A stretch of DNA of 19,511 bases from VRUE01 sp035266685. GTDB taxonomy: Bacteria > Actinomycetota > Thermoleophilia > Solirubrobacterales > 70-9. Below the pieces are notes generated by a model. The model had not been told where the DNA came from. It saw nothing but the letters and a program-made list of their open reading frames with translations, and searched no databases. Numbering within the stretch: the first letter of the stretch is position 1; each line of letters begins with the position of its first letter. The translations under genes were made by a program, and so were the position numbers. Positions 1 to 7,677 of this stretch are shown piece after piece. Location of the stretch: NCBI GenBank assembly GCA_035266685.1, contig DATFMX010000117.1:1-19511 (forward strand), in the 5' to 3' direction.

Positions 1-1
1 G

Positions 2-199
2 GGCGCCATCGTCCTGCTCGTGTTCGCCTGCACTGCTTCTGGGCCGCCCAACAAGTACGGCGACGGGCCCGACGGGAGGGGTGATATGACCGTTACCTCG
101 CCCCTCGGTCAGACGCTCCCCCCGCCAGCACCGCCGATCCAGAGTCCGCCACCGAGCGATATGCCGCCCCCGCAGGTGCCTCCGCCCGGGCAGGACTGA
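2..199 (+). CDS. DUF805 family membrane protein, C-terminal end only (partial)
   Basis: An open frame enters the window at base 2 and stops with TGA at 197-199. It encodes a hydrophobic stretch (GAIVLLVFACTASG) followed by PPNKYGDGPDG. This matches the way DUF805 proteins end: a last membrane helix, then a short 'PGPNKYGPDP'-like cytoplasmic motif. About 35 further residues form a proline-rich tail (PPPAPPIQSPPPSDMPPPQ) that is not part of the usual domain. DUF805 proteins are small inner-membrane proteins of unknown function. The start lies upstream of the window, so length and N-terminus cannot be judged. The family call rests on about 25 residues and is therefore moderate. Confidence 0.6.
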   Translation, partial: GAIVLLVFACTASGPPNKYGDGPDGRGDMTVTSPLGQTLPPPAPPIQSPPPSDMPPPQVPPPGQD

Positions 200-214
200 C
201 GCACTCTCAGTGAT

Positions 215-237
215 GGTCGGGGCCCAGTGCCCCGGCC
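215..237 (+). terminator. Hairpin terminator after the DUF805 gene
   Basis: Bases 215-223 pair with 229-237 (GGTCGGGGC / GCCCCGGCC, one G-U pair) around a 5-nt CCAGT loop, 15 nt after the preceding stop codon. No U-tract follows. The alternative in-frame GTG at 227 lies inside this hairpin, which argues against it as the rlmN start. Confidence 0.6.
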
Positions 238-279
238 TAGACAGTGCGGGGGGCGCCGAGCCGGCCGGCGGCGCCGTCC

Positions 280-285
280 TAAACT
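280..285 (+). promoter_or_regulatory. Probable -10 box of a leaderless rlmN promoter
   Basis: TAAACT fits the actinobacterial TANNNT -10 consensus. It ends 7 nt before the GTG at 293, which would put the transcription start at or next to the start codon. There is no Shine-Dalgarno sequence before that GTG. No convincing -35 box is visible. Confidence 0.5.
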
Positions 286-292
286 GAAGTGC

Positions 293-1276
293 GTGGACCG
301 CGCCCTCTTGAAGCAGACCCTCGCCGATGCCGGCGAGCCGACCTATCGCGCCGCCCAGGTCTGGGAGTGGGTGGCGCGCGGGGCGGGCTCCTATGGCGAG
401 ATGACCAACCTGCCGGCCGCGCTGCGCGAGCGGCTCGACGGCGCCGTGCCGCTCTCGACCCTGGAGCTGCGGACCGAGGCGAAGTCCGACGACGGCACGG
501 TCAAGGCGCTCTTCAACACCGCCGACGGACGGCCGCTCGAGGCGGTGCTGATGCGCTATCGCGACGGGCGGCGCTCGGTCTGCGTCTCCTCGCAGTCCGG
601 CTGCCCGCTGACCTGCACCTTCTGCGCCACCGGACAGATGCGATTTGGCCGCAACCTCAGCGCCGACGAGATCCTCGACCAGGCGCTGCACTTCCGCCGC
701 GTCGAAGACATCGACCATGTCGTCTTCATGGGCATGGGGGAGCCGACGATGAACGTCGACGCGGTGCTCGAGGCCTGCGAGCGGCTGCCCGAGCTCGGCG
801 TCACCCACCGCCGCACGGCGATCTCGACCGTCGGCTGGGTGCCGGGGATCGACCGGCTGGCCGAAACGGCGATGCCGATCGCCCTGGCGCTCTCCCTGCA
901 CGCGCCGAACGACGGCCTGCGCTCGCAGCTGATGCCGGTCAACGACCGCTACCCCCTGCGCGAGGTGCTCACCGCCTGCGAGCGCTGGCGCGCCCGCCGC
1001 CGGCGCAAGGTCTTCGTCGAGTACGTGATGCTCGACGGGGTCAACGACCTGCCCGAGCACGCGCGCGAGCTGGCCGAGCTGCTCGACCGCCGCGCCTACA
1101 AGGTCAACCTGATCCCCTACAACCCGACCGGCGCCTACGACGGCTCCCCGCCGGAGCGGATCGAGCGCTTCCGCGCGGTGCTCGCCGAGCACGGCCTCGC
1201 CGCCACCGTGCGGCTCACCCGCGGTCGCGACATCGAGGCCGCCTGCGGCCAACTTGCCGCCTCCGCCTCGCCCTGA
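293..1276 (+). CDS. rlmN: 23S rRNA (adenine-C2)-methyltransferase RlmN
   Basis: Radical-SAM enzyme that methylates C2 of A2503 in 23S rRNA (and, in known members, A37 of some tRNAs), supporting translational accuracy. From the GTG at 293 it has 327 residues. The [4Fe-4S]/SAM motif is C104-x3-C108-x2-C111 (SGCPLTCTFCATG). Cys97 in RRSVCVSS and Cys318 in AACGQL correspond to the two cysteines of the RlmN methyl-transfer mechanism. The glycine-rich GMGEP motif and the closing VRLTRGRDIEAACGQL are typical of RlmN; the latter distinguishes it from Cfr only weakly, but an ordinary housekeeping enzyme is far more likely. An upstream in-frame GTG at 227 would add a 22-residue Arg-rich extension but lies in a hairpin. 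The gene stands alone, with a terminator on each side. Confidence 0.95.
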   Translation: MDRALLKQTLADAGEPTYRAAQVWEWVARGAGSYGEMTNLPAALRERLDGAVPLSTLELRTEAKSDDGTVKALFNTADGRPLEAVLMRYRDGRRSVCVSSQSGCPLTCTFCATGQMRFGRNLSADEILDQALHFRRVEDIDHVVFMGMGEPTMNVDAVLEACERLPELGVTHRRTAISTVGWVPGIDRLAETAMPIALALSLHAPNDGLRSQLMPVNDRYPLREVLTACERWRARRRRKVFVEYVMLDGVNDLPEHARELAELLDRRAYKVNLIPYNPTGAYDGSPPERIERFRAVLAEHGLAATVRLTRGRDIEAACGQLAASASP

Positions 1277-1282
1277 CCAGGC

Positions 1283-1325
1283 GCGGTCGAGGTTCGGTCC
1301 GGATAGCGGTTCAAACCTCGACCGC
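1283..1325 (+). terminator. 12-bp hairpin after rlmN
   Basis: GCGGTCGAGGTT (1283-1294) is perfectly complementary to AACCTCGACCGC (1314-1325), with a 19-nt loop that may form a small inner CCG/CGG stem. It begins 6 nt after the rlmN stop. The downstream sequence ACCCTTTGG has only a short T-run. A terminator is the simplest reading; an operator for the downstream P450 promoter is possible. Confidence 0.6.
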
Positions 1326-1347
1326 ACCCTTTGGCCGGTCAGCCAGC

Positions 1348-1353
1348 TAGCAT
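1348..1353 (+). promoter_or_regulatory. Probable -10 box of a leaderless P450-operon promoter
   Basis: TAGCAT (TANNNT) ends 8 nt before the ATG at 1362, and no Shine-Dalgarno lies between them. This supports ATG 1362 over upstream in-frame codons, which would lie inside the rlmN-downstream hairpin. No clear -35 element is seen. Confidence 0.45.
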
Positions 1354-1361
1354 CAGAAACG

Positions 1362-2792
1362 ATGCCGGTCGAGACCGCCGCACCCGTCGCCAAGCCCCAG
1401 CAGCTCTCGCCCAACCCGGTTCGCCGGGTCGCAACCGACATGCTCGCCGAGTGGCGGGGGAGGGGCAAGTTCCCACCCGGGCCGAACGACTTCAGCCTCG
1501 CCCGCACCCACCAGATCGCCCACGACCCGCTGCCGTTGCTGCTCGCCGCTTACGAAGAGCACGGGCCGATCTTCAGCATGCGCCTGCTCCACACCAAGGT
1601 GATCTTCATGCTCGGCCCGGAGGCGAACAACTTCGTCACCGTCGCGGAGCCGGAGAACTTCCACTGGCGCGAGTCGAGCTTCGGCGACCTGATCCCGCTG
1701 CTCGGCGACGGCCTCTTGACGATCGACGACGGCTACCACGACCGCGCGCGGGCGATCATGATGCCCGCCTTCCACCGCCGCCAGCTGACCGCCTCGGTCG
1801 AGGCGATGGTCGCCGAGGCGGGCGCGGCGATCGAGCGCCTGCGCCCCGGCAGCGTCGTCGACATCTACGACTGGATGCGCAACCTGGCGATGCGGATCGC
1901 GATGCGCGCCCTGCTCGGGCTCGACCCCGACGAGGCGGGCAAGGGCGCCGCCGCCGCGCACCACTTCGAGCGCGCGCTCGGCTTCTACGGGATCGACTAC
2001 CCGCTGCGCCTGCTGCGCGGCCCCGGCTCGCCCTGGCGCAAGCTGGTCGCTTCGCGCAAGGTGCTCGACGGGATCGTCTTCGCTGAGATCGAGCGCTGCC
2101 GCGCCGCTCCCGACGCCGAGCGCCAGGACATCCTCAGCCTGCTGCTCGGCGCCCGCGGCGAGGCGGGGGAGGCTTTCACCGACCGCGAGGTGCGCGACCA
2201 GGCGATGACGCTGATGTTCGCCGGCCACGACACCTCGACCTCGACCCTGAGCTTCATGATGCACGAGCTGGCGCGCCACCCCGACGTGGTCGAGAAGCTC
2301 TGCGCCGAGCAGGACGAGGTGCTCCGCGGCGAGCCGCCGGACGTCGACAGCCTGGAGCAGATGCCCTACCTCGACATGGTCCTCGACGAGGTGCTGCGCC
2401 TCTACCCGCCGGCCTGGATCGGCCCGCGCCGCGCCGTGCGTGAGTTCGAGTTCGGCGGCTACACGGTGCCGCGCGACGCCTACGTCAACTACTGCTCCTG
2501 GGCCAGCCACCGCATCCCCGAGGTCTTCCCCGACCCGGAGGCGTTCATCCCCGAGCGCTTCACGCCGCAGCGCAAGGCGGCGCTGCCGCGCGGCGCCTAC
2601 GTCCCCTTCGGCGGCGGCAGCCGCATCTGCATCGGCAAACGCTTCGGCCAGACCGAGGTGAAGCTGGTGGCGACGATGCTGCTCCAGCGCCTGCGCCTCG
2701 ACGCGCTCCCCGGCCGCACGATGACCGTGCGCCAGATGCCCACCCTCTCGCCGAAGGGCGGTCTGGAGATGCGGATACTGTCCCGCGGGTGA
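1362..2792 (+). CDS. Cytochrome P450 monooxygenase
   Basis: Heme-thiolate monooxygenase of 476 residues, the usual length for a soluble bacterial P450; no membrane anchor or signal peptide is visible. Diagnostic elements are the I-helix oxygen-activation motif AGHDTS (287-292), the K-helix ExxR at E343-R346 (EVLRLYPP), the PERF motif (FIPERFTP) and the heme loop FGGGSRICIG with the axial ligand Cys423. The FGGGSRxCIG loop and the 'RLYPPAW' region resemble the fatty-acid/terpenoid-hydroxylating class found in many actinobacteria. The substrate cannot be read from the sequence. No ferredoxin or reductase gene is adjacent, so electrons must come from elsewhere. It is first in a three-gene operon: its TGA overlaps the exporter's GTG start by 4 bp (GTGA), implying translational coupling. 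Confidence 0.95.
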   Translation: MPVETAAPVAKPQQLSPNPVRRVATDMLAEWRGRGKFPPGPNDFSLARTHQIAHDPLPLLLAAYEEHGPIFSMRLLHTKVIFMLGPEANNFVTVAEPENFHWRESSFGDLIPLLGDGLLTIDDGYHDRARAIMMPAFHRRQLTASVEAMVAEAGAAIERLRPGSVVDIYDWMRNLAMRIAMRALLGLDPDEAGKGAAAAHHFERALGFYGIDYPLRLLRGPGSPWRKLVASRKVLDGIVFAEIERCRAAPDAERQDILSLLLGARGEAGEAFTDREVRDQAMTLMFAGHDTSTSTLSFMMHELARHPDVVEKLCAEQDEVLRGEPPDVDSLEQMPYLDMVLDEVLRLYPPAWIGPRRAVREFEFGGYTVPRDAYVNYCSWASHRIPEVFPDPEAFIPERFTPQRKAALPRGAYVPFGGGSRICIGKRFGQTEVKLVATMLLQRLRLDALPGRTMTVRQMPTLSPKGGLEMRILSRG

Positions 2793-4147
2793 CGGGACTG
2801 ACTCGCTGGGCGCTGTGGTTCGGCGGCCTCGCCTTCTTCACCTGCTACCTCGGGCAGACGGTGCTCGGCGTGATCCAGCCGACGATCGCCGCCGACCTGC
2901 ACCTGAGCGAGGCCGAGGCGCAGTGGGTGGTCAACGCCTTCTTCCTCACCCTGGCGCTGTTCGCCGCGCCCGGCGGCCGGCTCGGCGACTACTACGGCCA
3001 CCGCGAGGTGCTGCTCTTCGCCTTCGCGGTCTTCGCCGTCGGCGCGCTCTCGGCCGCCGTCTCGCAGGGCTTCGTCTGGCTGGTCGCGAGCATCGCCGTC
3101 TCCGGCGCCGGGGCGTCGACGCTCTACCCGGCGAGCGCCGCGATGATCGCCAACCGGGTGCCGCAGGAGAGCCGCGGCCGGGCGATCGGCGCCTACTCGG
3201 CGATCGGCGTCAGCGTGCTGGCGCTCGGGCCGCTGCTGGCGGGTGTGCTGACCGAGGCGATCGACTGGCGGGCGCTCTTCGCCCTGCAGGCGGCTGTCGG
3301 CGCGAGCCTCGTCGTGGTCGGGGCGCTGAAGGTCGACAACCGCCCGCTCGGCGAGCCCGAGCCGTTCGACACGACGGGCCTCGTCGTCCTCTTCGCCGGG
3401 CTCACGGCGCTGCTCGTGGCGCTGATGCAGGCGCTCGCCTGGGGCTGGGACTCGCCCGCGACGCTGAGCCTCTTCGGCGTCGGCCTCGCGCTGCTCGGCG
3501 GCTTCGCCGCGCTCGAGCTGCGCACGCGCCACCCGCTGCTCGACGTCGGCCTGCTGCGCAGCCGTCCGCTGCGCGGCATCGTGCTGGCGATGTTCGCCGC
3601 GCAGATGATCATCACCAGCTTCATCATCTACATGGCCACGTTCTTCCAGCACGTGCTCGGCTACGGGCCGCTGCTCGCCTCGCTGGCGCTCATCCCCGCG
3701 GTCGTCACCCAGCCGGTCTTCAGCGTCCTCACCGGGCGGCTGACCGACCGGATCGGCGCCCGCACGCCGGCCCTCTTCGGCTACCTGCTCGCCGCCGTCG
3801 CGCTCGCCTGGCTGGCGCTCTTCGTCGACAACGACAGCTACGCCCTGCTGCTGCCGGGCCTGCTGCTGCTCGGCCCGAGCATCGCCCCGATGTTCACCTC
3901 GCTGCTCACCGACCTGAGCAACGAGGTCGCGGCCGAGGAGCGCGGCGACGCCAACGCCCTCGTCCTCACCATGCGCTGGATCGGCGCCGCCGCCGGCACG
4001 ATGATCCTCGGCGTCGTCATCCACTCTGGCGAAGGCCCGGTTCCCGGCCCCGGTCCCTACGCCACCGCTTTCGCCATCCTCTCCGCCACGGCGCTCGCCG
4101 GCGCCTTGGCCTGCTTCGTCCTGCTGGACAGGAGGCCTCGCGGATGA
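2789..4147 (+). CDS. MFS transporter, DHA2-like 14-TM drug/metabolite exporter
   Basis: Proton-coupled membrane transporter of 452 residues. About 14 hydrophobic helices can be counted, as in the DHA2 (EmrB/QacA) group. The motif-A loop GGRLGDYYGHREVLL follows helix 2, and the antiporter-type motif C region (SGAGASTLYPASAAM) is in helices 4-5. Helices 7 and 8 are the two extra central helices typical of 14-TM members. The GTG start overlaps the P450 stop (GTGA) and has no strong Shine-Dalgarno, so translation is probably coupled. Placement directly behind a P450 suggests export of the oxidised product or of the P450 substrate; this is inference and no substrate is known. The gene ends with an ATGA overlap into the next gene. 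Confidence 0.9.
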   Translation: MTGLTRWALWFGGLAFFTCYLGQTVLGVIQPTIAADLHLSEAEAQWVVNAFFLTLALFAAPGGRLGDYYGHREVLLFAFAVFAVGALSAAVSQGFVWLVASIAVSGAGASTLYPASAAMIANRVPQESRGRAIGAYSAIGVSVLALGPLLAGVLTEAIDWRALFALQAAVGASLVVVGALKVDNRPLGEPEPFDTTGLVVLFAGLTALLVALMQALAWGWDSPATLSLFGVGLALLGGFAALELRTRHPLLDVGLLRSRPLRGIVLAMFAAQMIITSFIIYMATFFQHVLGYGPLLASLALIPAVVTQPVFSVLTGRLTDRIGARTPALFGYLLAAVALAWLALFVDNDSYALLLPGLLLLGPSIAPMFTSLLTDLSNEVAAEERGDANALVLTMRWIGAAAGTMILGVVIHSGEGPVPGPGPYATAFAILSATALAGALACFVLLDRRPRG

Positions 4148-5316
4148 GGGCGCTGGTCATCTCCGACACCCACTTCGGCGCCTGGACGGGACGCGACCTG
4201 CTGCGCGAGGAGGCCTTCCTGGAGCGGCTGGCGCCGGCGCTGGAGGGCGTCGACGAGCTGATCTTCCTCGGCGACCTGTTCGACTTCCTCTTCGGCTCGG
4301 TCGGCGAGGCGGTCGACGCCTCCGACGGATTGCTGCGGCTGATCGCCGAGCGGCTGCCGGGCAAGCGGCTGGTCTTCCTCGCCGGCAACCACGACCACCA
4401 CCTGGTCCACCGCGACGCCGAGAACCGGCTCGAGGCGGCGCTCGCCGGCGGCGCCGTGCCGCCGGACCTCGCCGAGGCGCACGGGCTGGCGGTCTCCGGC
4501 GAGGGCTCGGCGGGCCCCGGCCCGGGCTTCTTCCGCTCCTTCCTCGCCCGGCGCCTGCCCGGGGTCGAGGTCGAGATCGCCTACCCGGCCTACGAGTTCG
4601 GCGGCGTCCTCTGCACGCACGGCCACTACCTCGACCCGCACGCCCGGCTCAGCGGCTCGCGCGGCAGCCGGCTGCTGACGCGCACGCTTTGGGGCATCGC
4701 GACCGGCGGCCCTGAGCAGCCGAAGACGATCGAGGACTACGAGTCGGTGATCACCCTGCTCACCGAGTGGCTGTACATCGCCGCGCAGATGCCGCACGGC
4801 ACCCATGCCCAGCAGAACGTCTTCCGCGCCGCCGGGCGGGCCGGGAAGATCGAGTCGGCGCTGAAGCTGCCGCTGCGCGGCCTGCACCGCCTCAGGGGCG
4901 AACGCCCCGTCCCCGGCGAAGACGAGCCCCGCCCGCTCTACCCGTCGGCCAGCGTCGTCTCGCCCAGCGACCCCTCCGAGCACGCGCTCGAGGCCTTCGC
5001 CCAGGTCGTCGCCAACCTCGGTTGGCGCGAGCGCAGCGACCGCATCGTCTTCGCCCACACCCACCAGCCGCTCGCCGACGTCCGCTCGAGCGCCGACTCG
5101 CGCACCCGCTACTGGAACAGCGGCTCGTGGATCTACGAGCCCGACCGCAGCTCGCGCCAGGCCTACGATCGCTACCTGCGCTTCGGTTGGCCAGGGACCG
5201 CGGTCGTGATCGACGACGGGGAGCCCGAGCCTCGCCTGCTCGAGCTCCTCGCCGACCTCAATCCGCGCAACGGCGGCCCGGGCCTGCCCGCCGAGACCGC
5301 CGAGCGGACTACTTGA
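4144..5316 (+). CDS. Calcineurin-like metallophosphoesterase
   Basis: Dinuclear-metal phosphoesterase of 390 residues. The metal-binding blocks appear in family order: D8-x-H10 (ISDTHFG), G43-D44-x2-D47 (GDLFD), G81-N82-H83-D84 (GNHDHH), H159-G-H161 (CTHGHYLD) and H305-T-H307 (FAHTHQP). The ISDTHFG...GDLFDFLFG start resembles the UDP-2,3-diacylglucosamine hydrolase (LpxH)-like branch, but the protein is much longer, with a large insert at about residues 165-300, and the host type makes lipid A synthesis unlikely. The true substrate is unknown. The start is supported by AGGAGG at 4130-4135, 8 nt before the ATG, and by the ATGA overlap with the exporter. Its last 8 bp overlap the 3' end of the convergent glutamine synthetase gene. 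Confidence 0.85.
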   Translation: MRALVISDTHFGAWTGRDLLREEAFLERLAPALEGVDELIFLGDLFDFLFGSVGEAVDASDGLLRLIAERLPGKRLVFLAGNHDHHLVHRDAENRLEAALAGGAVPPDLAEAHGLAVSGEGSAGPGPGFFRSFLARRLPGVEVEIAYPAYEFGGVLCTHGHYLDPHARLSGSRGSRLLTRTLWGIATGGPEQPKTIEDYESVITLLTEWLYIAAQMPHGTHAQQNVFRAAGRAGKIESALKLPLRGLHRLRGERPVPGEDEPRPLYPSASVVSPSDPSEHALEAFAQVVANLGWRERSDRIVFAHTHQPLADVRSSADSRTRYWNSGSWIYEPDRSSRQAYDRYLRFGWPGTAVVIDDGEPEPRLLELLADLNPRNGGPGLPAETAERTT

Positions 5317-7459
5317 TGAACAGCATCTCCTCGTACTTGGGCAGCGGCCAGAGGTCGTTCGCGACGACCTTCTCCAGCGTGTCCGCCGCCTCGCGCACTC
5401 TGTCCATCGCCGCGAGCTGCTTGTCCCGCGCGTGGACCGCCAGCTCGATGCCCTCGAGCTCGTCCGGGTAGGCGTTCGCCGCCTCCAGCTCGAGCAGCGC
5501 CTGGCCGAGCGCGTCGAGCCCGGCCTCGACCTCGCCGGCGACGCCTTCGGCGCGGCCCGATTCGCGGATCAGCGCCATGTAGCGCAGCGCCGCGGGCAGG
5601 ATCATCGTCTTCGCGATCGAGTGCGTCGTCTCGGCCTCGATGTTGGCGCGGATCGCGTACTGCTCGACCCAGACCTCGAAGCGCGACTCGAGCTCGCGCC
5701 GGGATAGGACGTTGTAGTTCTCGAACGCGGCGAAGGTCTGGTCGGCAAGCACCTCGGGCAGCGCGTCCGGCGTCGTGCGCAGGTTCTTCAGCCCGCGCCG
5801 CTCGGCCTCCGCGTGCCACTCCTCGGCGTAGTTGTCGCCGCCGAAGCAGACCTGTTTGTTGGCGCTGTAGCTCTCCTTGACCAACTCCATCACGGCCTCG
5901 GGCATCGGCTTGCCCCCGTTCAGCTTCTGCTCCAGCTCGCCGGCGAGCTCGTCGATCGCCTCGGCGGCGATCGTGTTCAGCACCGTGTTGGGGAAGGCGA
6001 GCGACATGCTCGACCCCAGCGCCCGGAACTCGAATTTGTTGCCGGTGAAGGCGAACGGCGAGGTGCGGTTGCGGTCGCCGCCGTGCATCGGCAGTTTCGG
6101 CAGCACCGTCGCGCCGAGCTCGAGGAACGAGGCGGGCGTGTTGGGGTCGCCCTCGCCGGTCGCGATCGCCTCGAAGACCTTCTCCAGCTCGCCGCCGAGG
6201 AAGATCGAGATGATCGCCGGCGGTGCCTCGTTGGCGCCGAGCCGGTGGTCCTGGCCGATGTTGGCGACCGAGGCGCGCAGCAGCCCCTGGTGCTTGTTCA
6301 CCGCCTGGATCACCGCGGAGCAGAAGAAGAGGAAGTGGATGTTGTCGGCCGGCGTGTCGCCCGGGTCGAGCAGGTTGGATCCGCTGTCGGTCCCCATCGA
6401 CCAGTTGTTGTGCTTGCCCGAGCCGTTGACGCCGGCGAACGGCTTCTCGTGCAGCAGGCAGACGAGGCCGTAGCGGCGGGCGACGCTTTCCAGCGTCTGC
6501 ATCAGCAGCTGCTGGTGGTCGGAGCCGACGTTGGAGTTCTCGAACACCGGCGCGATCTCGTACTGCGCCGGCGCGACCTCGTTGTGGCGGGTCTTCACCG
6601 GGATGCCGAGCTTGCGCAGCTCGAACTCGGTCTCCAGCATGCAGGCCAGCACACGCTCGGGGATCGAGCCGAAGTAGTGGTCGTCGAGCTCGTGACCCTT
6701 CGGCGGCTTGGCGCCGAACAGGGTGCGCCCGGTGGCGATCAGGTCGGGACGCTCGAAGTAGTACTGCTCGTCGATCAGGAAGTACTCCTGCTCGGGGCCG
6801 ACCGTGGTGAAGACCCGCTGGGACTCCCCGTCGCCGAGCAGCCGCAGCGCCTTGATCGCCGAGCGCGAGAGCGCGTCCATCGAGCGCAGCAGGGGGATCT
6901 TCGCGTCGAGCGCCTCGCCGGTCCAGGAGGCGAAGGCGGTCGGGATGCAGAGCAGCGCCCCGTTCGGGTTCTCGAGCACGAATGCGGGGGAGGTGGGGTC
7001 CCAGGCGGTGTAGCCGCGCGCCTCGAAGGTGGCGCGGACGCCGCCGGTCGGGAAGGAGGAGGCGTCAGGCTCGCCCTGGACGAGCTCCTTGCCGGAGAAG
7101 CCGGCCAGCGCTTGGCCTTCGCCGGAGGGCTCGAAGAAGGAGTCGTGCTTCTCCGCGGTCGAGCCGGTCAGCGGCTGGAACATGTGGGTGAAGTGGGTCG
7201 CGCCGTTCTCCAGCGCCCATTCCTTCATCGCCTCGGCGACCGCGTCGGCAAGGCTCGGGTCGAGCGCCTCGCCGTCGGCGAGGGTCGCCTGCAGCTTCTC
7301 GAAGACGTCGCCCGGCAGCCGTTCGCGCTGCACGGCGACGGAGAAGACGTTGGCGCCGAACGGGTTGTTCTCGGGCAGGGTCAGGTCGATCGCGCCGAGG
7401 GCCTCCCCGTTGGAGCTCCACTGCGCTGCGGTCACGTTCTGCTGGCGAATACGAGTCAT
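5309..7459 (-). CDS. glnN: Glutamine synthetase type III (GSIII)
   Basis: ATP-dependent ligation of ammonium to glutamate in the cytoplasm. The 716 residues fit the long GSIII class (about 700-730 aa) rather than the roughly 470-aa GSI. Visible GSIII features are the N-terminal NPFGANVFS region, the catalytic block VGPEQEYFL (about 220-228), NGSGKHNNWS (345-354, nucleotide/glutamate site) and GDRNRTSPFAFTGNKFEFR (about 461-479), plus the long helical C-terminus found only in this class. ATG 7459 is preferred because GAGGAA (7475-7470) lies 10 nt upstream; a GTG at 7477 would add six residues. It is divergent from the fatty-acid fusion gene, with a palindrome between them, and convergent with the phosphoesterase. 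With amt and PII about 8 kb away it forms the nitrogen-assimilation content of the window. Confidence 0.95.
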   Translation of the reverse strand: MTRIRQQNVTAAQWSSNGEALGAIDLTLPENNPFGANVFSVAVQRERLPGDVFEKLQATLADGEALDPSLADAVAEAMKEWALENGATHFTHMFQPLTGSTAEKHDSFFEPSGEGQALAGFSGKELVQGEPDASSFPTGGVRATFEARGYTAWDPTSPAFVLENPNGALLCIPTAFASWTGEALDAKIPLLRSMDALSRSAIKALRLLGDGESQRVFTTVGPEQEYFLIDEQYYFERPDLIATGRTLFGAKPPKGHELDDHYFGSIPERVLACMLETEFELRKLGIPVKTRHNEVAPAQYEIAPVFENSNVGSDHQQLLMQTLESVARRYGLVCLLHEKPFAGVNGSGKHNNWSMGTDSGSNLLDPGDTPADNIHFLFFCSAVIQAVNKHQGLLRASVANIGQDHRLGANEAPPAIISIFLGGELEKVFEAIATGEGDPNTPASFLELGATVLPKLPMHGGDRNRTSPFAFTGNKFEFRALGSSMSLAFPNTVLNTIAAEAIDELAGELEQKLNGGKPMPEAVMELVKESYSANKQVCFGGDNYAEEWHAEAERRGLKNLRTTPDALPEVLADQTFAAFENYNVLSRRELESRFEVWVEQYAIRANIEAETTHSIAKTMILPAALRYMALIRESGRAEGVAGEVEAGLDALGQALLELEAANAYPDELEGIELAVHARDKQLAAMDRVREAADTLEKVVANDLWPLPKYEEMLFIK

Positions 7460-7497
7460 CGAGTGTCTGTTCCTCACTTGGTAGAAAGAGCCAAAGG

Positions 7498-7503
7498 AGA
7501 CTA
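7498..7503 (-). promoter_or_regulatory. Possible -10 box for glnN
   Basis: On the minus strand this reads TAGTCT (TANNNT), 38 nt before the glnN ATG. A transcription start near 7491 would give a leader of about 30 nt containing the GAGGAA ribosome site. No good -35 is visible; the palindrome at 7526-7543 would cover that region. Weak evidence. Confidence 0.3.
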
Positions 7504-7525
7504 ATGGGAGCGCGGCGGCGATGCC

Positions 7526-7543
7526 TTTGTACGTCGGTACAAA
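7526..7543. promoter_or_regulatory. Perfect 18-bp palindrome, candidate operator
   Basis: TTTGTAC-GTCG-GTACAAA: 7-bp half-sites around a 4-bp centre. It lies in the roughly 220-bp divergent region between glnN (ATG 7459) and the CoA fusion gene (ATG 7678), next to the presumed glnN -35 position. It is AT-rich in a roughly 70% G+C context, as expected of a dimeric-repressor site. It does not fit the Bacillus GlnR/TnrA spacing or a recognisable actinobacterial GlnR box, so the regulator is unknown. Confidence 0.55.
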
Positions 7544-7677
7544 CGTCGCCCGGCGCCTTTGTCCCGCCCGGCACGGATGCGCCAGATGAAGCCTTCTGGC
7601 CCCTGCGGGGACCCAAATGCTTCATCTTGCCCGCGGCTATAGCCTTGCCCGGTCCACTAACTGGAGGAAGCCACCGA

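Noticed and set aside
227..292. Earlier GTG start for rlmN
   Set aside because: It lies within a terminator hairpin and would add only an Arg-rich extension not typical of RlmN.
2815..4143. Upstream in-frame extension of the phosphoesterase
   Set aside because: It lies out of frame inside the MFS gene and is Arg/Ala low-complexity; the ATG at 4144 has AGGAGG and begins with the family's ISDTH motif.
5813..7504. 563-residue open frame opposite the glutamine synthetase
   Set aside because: Composition (Val/Leu/Arg/Glu repeats) is typical of the antisense strand of a G+C-rich gene, and the opposite frame is an unmistakable GSIII.
7526..7543. GlnR/TnrA box
   Set aside because: The half-site spacing (TGTA-N6-TACA) differs from TGTNA-N7-TNACA and from the actinobacterial GlnR a/b box pattern.
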